Origin: an uncultured Alphaproteobacteria bacterium
Lineage (GTDB): Bacteria > Pseudomonadota > Alphaproteobacteria > RF32 > CAG-239
DNA length: 64,000 nucleotides
Reading direction: 5' to 3'
Assembly (NCBI GenBank): GCA_944391505.1
Contig: CALXTV010000004.1
Coordinates: 1-64,000 of the forward strand
Shown here one piece after another: positions 42,523 to 49,835 of this stretch. Made by a program: the position numbers and the translations under genes. Positions within the stretch are counted from its first letter, which is position 1. Every line of letters begins with the position of its first letter. The notes under the pieces are model-generated. The model had not been told where the DNA came from. It worked only from the letters and a program-made list of their open reading frames with translations, and searched no databases.

Positions 42523-44100
42523 ATGAACATAAACGAAGATTCCGACATTGATAAAAAACATATTGCAAACTACATCGTTATTGCGGTGTTGGTTGCGGCG
42601 CTGCTGGCGTTGAACTGGTGCAGTCTTAAGAAATATCTGTCGTCCAACAGTCGCGTAATTAACGATTTTCAGGTATCGGAGGATGAAATGACAAATACCA
42701 GAGAACCTGCCGTTGCCGGAATTTTCTATGCTTCCGAGCTTCGCCAGCTTGATCATGATGTCGAACATTACCTTTCGGTAGAAATTCGGCCGGGAACGGC
42801 GCGCCCCGAAATATTGATTGTTCCGCATGCAGGTTATGTTTATTCGGTGCCGGTTGCCGCGCAGGCTTATTTGCAGCTCAAAAATTATGCCGGCAAAATT
42901 AAAAACGTCATCCTGGTTGGGCCGTCGCACCGTGTAGCTTTTGACGGCATTGCCGCATCTTCGGCCGATGTATTTAAGACCCCTCTCGGCAAAGTCCCCG
43001 TCAACCGGAAGTTTACGGAAGAAATTATCGCCGCCAACGCCGCCGTTCGGGTTTTTGATCAGGCGCACCGGCAGGAACATAGCCTGGAAGTCCAACTGCC
43101 TTTTCTGCAAAAAGTTCTGGGCAATTTTCAGATTGTGCCGCTGGTTTACGGCAATGTTTCGGCAGACGAGCTGGCCCGGGTTTTGGAACCTTACGTTACC
43201 GACAAAAATACCGTTATTGTCGTTTCTGCCGACCTGTCGCATTATTTTGATTACGACACGGCCCGGATTCTCGACGGCAAAACGGCCGGTCTGATAGAAG
43301 AAGGACGTCCCGAAATTGATAATCATATGTCCTGCGGCTCAACCGGCATTAATGCAGCGTTATTGCTGGCCAAAGAAAAACATCTTCGTCCCGAAACGCT
43401 GGAGTTGGCAAATTCGGGAGATACAATAGGAGACAAAAACAGCGTCGTTGGCTATGGCGCTTGGACTTTTACCGCCGGAAAGGAGCCCGAAATGCCTGCG
43501 GATAGGCTTGATGCGGAACTGGAAAATCTGCGCCGTTTTGCTTCCTTTTACGGCAAAGACTTATATCAAATTGCCGGAAGAGCTTTGACCGAAGCTGCCG
43601 AAAAAGGCCGCAGGTACGAACCTTCCCGCGGCGATTGGCCGGATAAACTGTTTGATAAAGGTGCTGCTTTTGTAACCCTGACCGTCAACGGCAGCCTCCG
43701 TGGTTGTATCGGTACGGTGGTGCCATATCAGGCCGTGGCGTTGGATGTTGCGGCCAATGCCTATGAAGCGGCCATGGCAGACAGTCGTTTCCAGCCGGTA
43801 AAACCGGAAGAGCTGCCGGATATCGACATCAGCATTTCGCTGCTTACCGGCTATGAGGAAATTGTCTTTGCCGATGAAGAAGACTTGCTGGCCAAAATCC
43901 GTCCCGGCATCGACGGACTGATTATCCGCGACGGCGATCGCCAGGGATTGTTTCTGCCCTCTGTCTGGAAGCAACTACCTGATCGGCAGGAATTTTTGAG
44001 CAATTTAAAATTAAAGGCTGGTCTGAGCCCGAATTACTGGTCTGAAAATATCAAAGTTTATCGTTTTAGAACTCTGGAGATAAAGAAAAATGAAAATTAA
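42523..44100 (+). CDS. Membrane-anchored Memo-AMMECR1 fusion (AmmeMemoRadiSam B-A)
   Basis: A 525-residue protein; the ATG at 42523 has GAGGA eight bases upstream (the TTG at 42508 is less likely). It has a cytoplasmic N-terminus, one membrane helix (about residues 15-35), and a Memo domain (about 60-325) with EPAVAGIFYAS, VPHAGYVYS, GPSHRVAF, HSLEVQLPFLQ, SADLSHYFD and MSCGSTGI. The C-terminal AMMECR1 domain (about 345-525) has FVTLTVNGSLRGCIGT and the closing WSENIKVYRF. In many microbes these two and a radical SAM protein form an uncharacterised three-part system; no radical SAM gene is in this window. Its end overlaps the M49-like gene. Confidence 0.93.
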   Translation: MNINEDSDIDKKHIANYIVIAVLVAALLALNWCSLKKYLSSNSRVINDFQVSEDEMTNTREPAVAGIFYASELRQLDHDVEHYLSVEIRPGTARPEILIVPHAGYVYSVPVAAQAYLQLKNYAGKIKNVILVGPSHRVAFDGIAASSADVFKTPLGKVPVNRKFTEEIIAANAAVRVFDQAHRQEHSLEVQLPFLQKVLGNFQIVPLVYGNVSADELARVLEPYVTDKNTVIVVSADLSHYFDYDTARILDGKTAGLIEEGRPEIDNHMSCGSTGINAALLLAKEKHLRPETLELANSGDTIGDKNSVVGYGAWTFTAGKEPEMPADRLDAELENLRRFASFYGKDLYQIAGRALTEAAEKGRRYEPSRGDWPDKLFDKGAAFVTLTVNGSLRGCIGTVVPYQAVALDVAANAYEAAMADSRFQPVKPEELPDIDISISLLTGYEEIVFADEEDLLAKIRPGIDGLIIRDGDRQGLFLPSVWKQLPDRQEFLSNLKLKAGLSPNYWSENIKVYRFRTLEIKKNEN

Positions 44101-45802
44101 CGGCTATGAATTGAACGTCAGCGAAGATTTCCTTGATGATATTTTCGCGCATAAAACCCGCACGATTGAATTGGTTGATAAAAATTTTTCAGGGTACAAA
44201 AATCTGACCGAAGGCAATAAAAAAGCGCTGGAACATCTGGTTGCCGCCGCCAAAATTTTTGATGACGTGGCCATGGAACAGGATCACGAAATGAACCTGC
44301 CGATGAAAAAAGCATTGGAAGAAGCTGCCCAAACCAGCACGCATGCGGCCAAGGCACTCCGCCTGTTCATGTCCTTTCACGGTGTAGAAGGACATAACGG
44401 TATTGATCTTGAGCCGATTGAAATTTTCAAAGGCATCAAAGGCTCAAAGGGGCGAAATTTTTATCCGTCCGATTTGGGCGTGGAAGAGTTTCATCAAATC
44501 ATTACCCGCATGATAAACGAAGGAAAAATTGACGAAGTCAGAAAAATTTTGAGCGTCCGCACCATGGTTCGCCGTAGTGGCAAAGATTTGAAGGCGATTG
44601 ATTATACCGAATATTTTGCTGCCGCCTTTTCCGCAGCTGCCAATGAGCTGGAAGTTGCCGCACATTATACCACCGACGAAGATTTCAAGGATTATCTCGG
44701 CTGGCAGGCTCAGGCGCTGCTGCAGAACAACGAAGACATGGACATGCTTGCCGACAAGCATTGGGCGGTTTTGCAAAATAACAATCAGTTGGAGTTCACG
44801 CTCGGCCGCGAGAGCTATGACGACGAGCTGACCGCCACCATTTATGACAATCCGGAGCTGATGAAGTTGATTAACGAACATCAGATAGAGGTCAATCCCA
44901 AGGATATGCTCGGCGTCCGCGTCGGCATCATCAATAAGGAGGGTACCGAACTTATTCTCAAGTTTAAGGAACACATGCCGGAACTGGCCAGACTGATGCC
45001 TTTTGCGGAACAATATCATCAGAGCATATCCGACGGCGAGGAATTGAAGCAGACAATGGTCGATGTGGACCTTGTTGCGCTGACCGGCGATTACGCCCAG
45101 TGCCGCGGCGCCATAACCACGGCGCAGAATCTGCCCAATAACGATAAGCTTGCGATTAAGACCGGCGGCGGCCGCCGCAATGCCTATCATCGGCAGGTGC
45201 GCAAATCAGTCGATTCCGAACGCAACCGCAAACTGCTGGAAAAACTTGTTGCGCCGGAACTGCATAAATATTTTGACCTCGAAGCAGATCATCTTTTTGT
45301 CATCGGTCACGAAAACGGCCACTCGCTCGGCCCCGACAATGAGTATCAGCGCGCACTCGGCTTGCATCGCAGCACCATTGAGGAAGAAAAGGCCGATACG
45401 GTTTCAATCGCTTTCATGCCCGAATATGTCAAAGCCGGCGTTATTGACGAAGAAACGCTGAAAAAGATTTATACCACCTGGGTGGCTTACCGTTTGTTCC
45501 TCAAAGCACAGCCGCTGGAGGCGCACCGGGTCGGCGAATTGATACATTTCAACTTTTTGCACGACAACGGCGCTTTTTATTTTGACGAGAATAACAAGCT
45601 GCATATAAATTTTGAGCATTTTCACGATGTCGTTTATGCCATGTTGAAAGAAACCATAGAGGTTCAGTTGTCGAAATCGTCTGAAAAGGCCAAAGCTTTT
45701 ATTGATAAATATACGCATTGGGGTAAATATTCACAATATATTGCCGAAGTTCAGAAAGAACTTGGCGTCAAGAATTATATTGAGATTAAAGGTCACTTCT
45801 GA
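44090..45802 (+). CDS. Zinc metallopeptidase, dipeptidyl-peptidase III (M49)-like
   Basis: A 570-residue cytoplasmic protein without signal peptide. The zinc motif is HENGH (H407, E408, H411), and a second acidic motif EEEKAD (431-436) follows by about 20 residues, as in M49 enzymes (EECRAE). M49 normally uses the longer HExxGH, so this is a variant. The long helical N-terminal part and length fit the family loosely. Substrate is unknown; M49 enzymes cut dipeptides from peptide N-termini. It overlaps the Memo-AMMECR1 gene by 11 bases and abuts sdaA. Confidence 0.75.
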   Translation: MKINGYELNVSEDFLDDIFAHKTRTIELVDKNFSGYKNLTEGNKKALEHLVAAAKIFDDVAMEQDHEMNLPMKKALEEAAQTSTHAAKALRLFMSFHGVEGHNGIDLEPIEIFKGIKGSKGRNFYPSDLGVEEFHQIITRMINEGKIDEVRKILSVRTMVRRSGKDLKAIDYTEYFAAAFSAAANELEVAAHYTTDEDFKDYLGWQAQALLQNNEDMDMLADKHWAVLQNNNQLEFTLGRESYDDELTATIYDNPELMKLINEHQIEVNPKDMLGVRVGIINKEGTELILKFKEHMPELARLMPFAEQYHQSISDGEELKQTMVDVDLVALTGDYAQCRGAITTAQNLPNNDKLAIKTGGGRRNAYHRQVRKSVDSERNRKLLEKLVAPELHKYFDLEADHLFVIGHENGHSLGPDNEYQRALGLHRSTIEEEKADTVSIAFMPEYVKAGVIDEETLKKIYTTWVAYRLFLKAQPLEAHRVGELIHFNFLHDNGAFYFDENNKLHINFEHFHDVVYAMLKETIEVQLSKSSEKAKAFIDKYTHWGKYSQYIAEVQKELGVKNYIEIKGHF

Positions 45803-47185
45803 ATGTATTACAGCTTTTTCGAGATTTTTTCCATCGGTGTCGGCCCGTCGAGTTCACATACGGTCGGCCCGATGCGTGCGGCCAAACGCTATATTGATAA
45901 CCTGCGTCGGAAAGAACTTTTCAACAAGGTTGAAAGGGTTGAAGCCGTCTTATACGGCTCTCTGGCGCTGACCGGTTTCGGCCATGGCACTGTCAAAGCA
46001 ATTGTCTATGGTTTTATGGGATTGGAAGCCGAAGCTCTTGACCCTGAAAAACCATATGTGTCAGCGGTTGAACGGGACAAGATTCTTCACCTCGGACAGG
46101 AACGTCCGATTCCTTTTGACGTCAAAAAAGACATAATCTTTGACAAACAGACCTTTTTGCCCGAACATTCCAATGGCATGCGCTTCCGGGCTTATGATAG
46201 CGATGGGAACATATTGTTGGAAGAAGTTTATTTTTCGGTCGGCGGCGGCACGGTGGTTCGTCGTGATGAAATCAGCCGGCGCACGGAGCGCGAACCCTAT
46301 AATGTGTCTTTTGACTATGGTTCGGCGGCCGAGCTGCTCGAGATATGCGAAAAAGAGAACCTTTCGATTGCCGATGTGGTTATGATTAATGAAACGGCGC
46401 TTCGTCCGCATGACGAAGTGCTGGCAGGCGTCAGAAAAATTCATCGGATAATGCAGAATGCCATTGACCGTGGCATGAAAGCCAAAGGAACGCTTCCCGG
46501 CGGCCTGAACATTGAACGCCGTGCGCCCGAGATGTATCATCGTTTGGAACAGAAGTTTCGCGAAAACGATTATGATCCGTTGTTGATGATTGATTGGATA
46601 AACCTTTGGGGCTTTGCCGTTGCGGAAGAAAATGCCGCTGGAGGACAGATTGTTACGGCACCGACCATGGGTTCAGCCGGTATCATTCCTGCCGTTATGC
46701 GCTATTTTGAGCGCTTTGCCTCGCACAAATCCTGCAATGCGGTTGAAGATGGCATTGTAAAATTTCTGCTGACGGCTTCCGGCATTTGCAGTCTGTATCG
46801 TTCCAATGCGTCAATTTCCGGAGCTGAAGTCGGTTGTCAGGGCGAAGTCGGCGTGGCCTGTTCCATGGCGGCGGCCGGTTTGGTTGCGGCAATGGGCGGT
46901 AGTTACAAACAGGTTGAAAACGCTGCCGAAATCGCCATGGAACACAATCTCGGACTGACTTGCGATCCGGTTGGCGGATTGGTGCAGATCCCCTGCATTG
47001 AGCGTAATGCGATGGGCGCGGTCAAGGCGGTTAATTCGGCGCGGATTGCCATGAAAGGCGACGGTACACATTTTGTTCCGCTTGATGATGTGATAAAAAC
47101 CATGCTGGATACCGGCCGCGATATGAACAACAAATATAAGGAAACCTCTCTCGGCGGACTGGCCGTAAACGTTCCGAACTGCTAG
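45803..47185 (+). CDS. sdaA: L-serine ammonia-lyase, single-chain iron-sulfur type
   Basis: A 460-residue enzyme that converts L-serine to pyruvate and ammonia with a [4Fe-4S] cluster. It has the opening [21 protein letters not shown], then [11 protein letters not shown], and the alpha-domain signature segments [35 protein letters not shown] and the final [13 protein letters not shown]. The Cys in CNAV/CQGE/CDP contexts supply cluster ligands, and the C-terminal Cys is the conserved fourth end residue. It begins on the base after the previous stop, so it is co-translated. Alpha and beta are fused, as is usual in proteobacteria. Confidence 0.96.
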   Translation: MYYSFFEIFSIGVGPSSSHTVGPMRAAKRYIDNLRRKELFNKVERVEAVLYGSLALTGFGHGTVKAIVYGFMGLEAEALDPEKPYVSAVERDKILHLGQERPIPFDVKKDIIFDKQTFLPEHSNGMRFRAYDSDGNILLEEVYFSVGGGTVVRRDEISRRTEREPYNVSFDYGSAAELLEICEKENLSIADVVMINETALRPHDEVLAGVRKIHRIMQNAIDRGMKAKGTLPGGLNIERRAPEMYHRLEQKFRENDYDPLLMIDWINLWGFAVAEENAAGGQIVTAPTMGSAGIIPAVMRYFERFASHKSCNAVEDGIVKFLLTASGICSLYRSNASISGAEVGCQGEVGVACSMAAAGLVAAMGGSYKQVENAAEIAMEHNLGLTCDPVGGLVQIPCIERNAMGAVKAVNSARIAMKGDGTHFVPLDDVIKTMLDTGRDMNNKYKETSLGGLAVNVPNC

Positions 47186-47270
47186 ACCGGAACAACTTGC
47201 AGAATTTTCTTGCTAATCGACGCAAAATGGCTTTTAATTCCGATAATAGATAAATAATCGGAGTTTATGA

Positions 47271-47639
47271 ATGTTCAAAAAACTGCTTGATGGCGAGCTC
47301 AGCCTGAAAGATACGTTCTGGAAATTTGGCGTTATCGGTTTGTTTTTTATCAATATGCTGGTTCGCATTTTTGGCTCCCTGCTGGCGCAAAAGCTCAATG
47401 GCATAACCATCTTGAATTATTACCGGACTTATTTCAATCCGCTGACGATGGATAGTGCCATGGTGTTGCTCACGGTGTGTTATTTGGTGTTTCTGGGAAT
47501 TTTGTTCTTTTACGGAGTGTCGATAATTCTTGCGGTTTGGCGTTCTTCGGCACAATATGATCGCAGCCTGTGGCTTCGCCACTTGTCGCGCTTCTTGATT
47601 GTAGTTATGGTTTTTTATTCGGTTCGTTCATTGTTTTAA
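47271..47639 (+). CDS. Small three-pass membrane protein
   Basis: A 122-residue inner-membrane protein with three hydrophobic segments (about residues 20-42, 60-90 and 103-120). It begins with an amphipathic stretch LLDGELSLKDTFWKFGVIG, a pattern seen in some uncharacterised small membrane proteins. Function is unknown. It is followed after 10 bases by a small lipoprotein gene and probably ends the sdaA operon with it. Confidence 0.75.
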   Translation: MFKKLLDGELSLKDTFWKFGVIGLFFINMLVRIFGSLLAQKLNGITILNYYRTYFNPLTMDSAMVLLTVCYLVFLGILFFYGVSIILAVWRSSAQYDRSLWLRHLSRFLIVVMVFYSVRSLF

Positions 47640-47649
47640 GAGGTAACTG

Positions 47650-47805
47650 ATGAAAAAATTGATATTGTTTGTTTGCTTCTTTTTTCTGTTCGGCTGTACG
47701 GTCGGAGAGTTTCCCGAAAACCGCAACCGCCTGCATGAACGCGGACGAAACGAGAGCTTTTGCCAACAGCACCCGAATCATTGCGTCGACGGCGTGCAAT
47801 GGTAA
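47650..47805 (+). CDS. Small lipoprotein
   Basis: A 51-residue product. MKKLILFVCFFFLFGC is a clear lipoprotein signal with lipobox LFGC (Cys16). The mature part is only 36 residues, TVGEFPENRNRLHERGRNES and a segment with two more Cys (SFCQQHPNHC) and an aromatic end (VQW). GAGG lies seven bases before the ATG. The function is unknown; the two Cys may pair. A strong terminator follows. Confidence 0.7.
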   Translation: MKKLILFVCFFFLFGCTVGEFPENRNRLHERGRNESFCQQHPNHCVDGVQW

Positions 47806-47815
47806 TTCACAAAAT

Positions 47816-47843
47816 AAAAACCGTCCGAAGCCGGACGGTTTTT
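47816..47843. terminator. Bidirectional terminator between convergent units
   Basis: A 12-base-pair perfect stem (47816-47827 with 47832-47843, core CCGTCCG/CGGACGG) has a tetraloop AAGC. It lies between the small lipoprotein gene and the DEAD-box-like gene. Confidence 0.92.
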
Positions 47844-47861
47844 AATTTTACCTGAAAAGCT

Positions 47862-48677
47862 TTAGTCTATATTAACCACAATTCCCTGATTCAGAATAAA
47901 TTCCGGCGTTTTGCCGTTGAACGAATTATATTTCTTAACCAGTTCTTCTGCTTCCGGATCGCGTTTGGGCTGAAGCATACGGCTGCTTGTTTTGCCTCTG
48001 GACTGCTTTTCAACCCGGGGTGCGGCTGCGGGGGCGTTGCGCTCGGCCTCAAGCTCTTTGGTCTTGTCAACCTTAATCTCTTCCGGCGCTTTTAAAATCT
48101 TGTCCAGAACGCCCTGCGTTTCCCGCGAACGACGGTTGGTATAAACAATGTTCTGTTTGTCGGCCGGCAGCATTTCGAGAATTTTTTCCAGATTTGGCAG
48201 CTGTTTTTGTTTCTTTATCAGATTAATGTCATCGACCACCAGAATATTGGTTTTGGATAAATCAATACGACCCTCGGAAGCAACGTCCAGCAGCAAATCG
48301 GGCGAACCGATAATGACGTTGGCTTCGTTGTCGACGTCTTCGTCCCTGTCTTTAATCGTTGCTTCGTTGATTTCGTGATATTTGTTGAATACGGCCAGAC
48401 GGTCGGAAACTTTGACGGACTGCGCGGAATCCGGCGTGACAATCAGAATGTTTTTGCCGCGGCTGTCTTTATCCGAGTTGTTGCTGCTGATAATGTCAAT
48501 CAGCGGAAAAACATAAGACATGGTTTTGCCGCAGCCGGCCGGTGCAATTGTAAACACGTCTTTTCCCTGCAATATTGAGGGGATGACGTCGGTTTGTACG
48601 GTAGTCGGTTCTTTGATGCCGAATTCATCAATCGCCTGAATGGTTTTTTCGCTCAGACCCAAATCTGAAAAATTCAT
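47862..48677 (-). CDS. Single-domain DEAD-box-like protein with degenerate motifs
   Basis: A 271-residue protein with only the first RecA-like domain of a DEAD-box helicase. The Q-motif region reads FSDLGLSEKTIQAIDEFG and TTVQTDVIPSILQGKD. Motif I is APAGCGKT and motif Ib-like IIGSPD is present. Motif II is VVDD instead of DEAD, the SAT motif III reads YTNR, and the second helicase domain is absent; instead a charged, disordered tail follows (about 205-271). Helicase activity is therefore unlikely; it may bind RNA or partner another helicase. The ATG at 48677 has AGAAGAAG upstream. Confidence 0.82.
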   Translation of the reverse strand: MNFSDLGLSEKTIQAIDEFGIKEPTTVQTDVIPSILQGKDVFTIAPAGCGKTMSYVFPLIDIISSNNSDKDSRGKNILIVTPDSAQSVKVSDRLAVFNKYHEINEATIKDRDEDVDNEANVIIGSPDLLLDVASEGRIDLSKTNILVVDDINLIKKQKQLPNLEKILEMLPADKQNIVYTNRRSRETQGVLDKILKAPEEIKVDKTKELEAERNAPAAAPRVEKQSRGKTSSRMLQPKRDPEAEELVKKYNSFNGKTPEFILNQGIVVNID

Positions 48678-48775
48678 GGTACTTCTTCTCTTTAACACTG
48701 GTTTATATTATTTTTTTAGATATTATGTATTTTATAAAGCCTAGTCAACCCCAAATGAGAGCAAGGATAGATAAG

Positions 48776-49324
48776 ATGTTGATGAAAAGACAAAATTCGC
48801 TGCTGATGATTATTGATGTCCAGGAACGTCTGGCGCCGGCCATGGATGATCCGAGACAAGTTATCAGCAACGGCGCCAGGTTGGTCGGCGCGGCCAAAGA
48901 CATGGGGGTGCCCTTTATTATTACGGAACAATATCCCAAAGGGCTTGGCCCGACCATGGTTGACGTCCGGCAGGAAGCAGGAGAAGACGCGGCGTTTTTT
49001 TCAAAGCTGTATTTTTCTTGTGTGCGGGAACCGGAAATTATGCGGGCAATAGAAGCCTCAGGCAAAAAACAAATCATTCTGGCCGGAGCCGAAACGCATA
49101 TTTGTCTGATGCAGACGGCCATGGATCTGAAAGAGCAGGGATACGAGGTTTTTGTTGTGTCTAACGCCAGCTCCTCGCGCGATGCCGTTCAAAACACCAT
49201 GGCATTGCAGCGTCTGGCGCACAACGGCATAGATATCGTAACGACGGAAATGGTTGTTTTTGAATGGCTTGAAAAGGCTGGTACCGACGAGTTCAAACAA
49301 ATTGTCGGCAAATATGTTCTGTAA
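48776..49324 (+). CDS. Isochorismatase-family cysteine hydrolase (YcaC/ISOC2-like)
   Basis: A 182-residue enzyme. The start at 48776 is chosen because AAGGA lies eight bases upstream; the frame is open from 48725. It has LLMIIDVQERL (catalytic Asp), TEQYPKGLG, and AGAETHICLMQTAMDL with the nucleophile Cys and cis-peptide segment. This set matches the ISOC/YcaC subgroup, whose substrate is unknown, rather than true isochorismatases or nicotinamidases. Confidence 0.9.
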   Translation: MLMKRQNSLLMIIDVQERLAPAMDDPRQVISNGARLVGAAKDMGVPFIITEQYPKGLGPTMVDVRQEAGEDAAFFSKLYFSCVREPEIMRAIEASGKKQIILAGAETHICLMQTAMDLKEQGYEVFVVSNASSSRDAVQNTMALQRLAHNGIDIVTTEMVVFEWLEKAGTDEFKQIVGKYVL

Positions 49325-49350
49325 AAAAAAGGCTTCCGAAAGGAAGCCTT
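49323..49350 (-). terminator. Terminator of the cupin gene
   Basis: AAGGCTTCC (49329-49337) pairs with GGAAGCCTT (49342-49350); on the minus strand it ends in seven or eight U. It also lies directly after the isochorismatase-like stop on the plus strand. Confidence 0.88.
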
Positions 49351-49373
49351 AAAGAAAAAACGAAACAGACTGG

Positions 49374-49739
49374 TTATCCGACGCGTCCGTAGCTGTCCTC
49401 ATAGCGGATAATGTCGTTTTCATCAAGCGTTTCGCCGGTCTGAACTTCGATAAACTCCATATTTTTGTCGGTAGTGTTCTGAATCCGGTGTTTCATTTTG
49501 ACCGGAATAAAGACGTTTTCTCCGGCCTTTTTGACAATCTTTTCATCGCCGAGCGTTACCAACGCTTCACCGCTGACAATAATCCAGTGCTCGTTGCGAA
49601 AATCGTGCGACTGCAGCGAAAGGATATTCCCCGGCGTAACGCAGATTCTCTTGACGCAGAAACCGTCGCCGGAATCCAGAACTTCCCATGTTCCCCAGGG
49701 GCGGTTGTCGCGGTCGCCTTTTTTATAATTGTTGGCCAT
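49374..49739 (-). CDS. Stand-alone cupin of type II mannose-6-phosphate isomerase
   Basis: A 121-residue protein equal to the C-terminal domain of ManC/AlgA-type enzymes. It has RPWGTWEVLDSGDGFCVKRI, HDFRNEHWIIVSGEA, FIPVKMKHRIQN, then EVQTGE and the closing DIIRYEDSYGR. The metal ligands (His, Glu, His) are kept. It should isomerise mannose 6-phosphate and fructose 6-phosphate, or bind a related sugar phosphate, without the usual GDP-mannose pyrophosphorylase half. No capsule or LPS genes lie next to it. Confidence 0.88.
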   Translation of the reverse strand: MANNYKKGDRDNRPWGTWEVLDSGDGFCVKRICVTPGNILSLQSHDFRNEHWIIVSGEALVTLGDEKIVKKAGENVFIPVKMKHRIQNTTDKNMEFIEVQTGETLDENDIIRYEDSYGRVG

Positions 49740-49835
49740 TTTTTTTGCTCCTTAACCAAAGTTTATACTTGATGAAAATGAATATAGGCAATATAACTTA
49801 AAGCGCAAGATAAAATTTTTAAAGATGGAACAATT

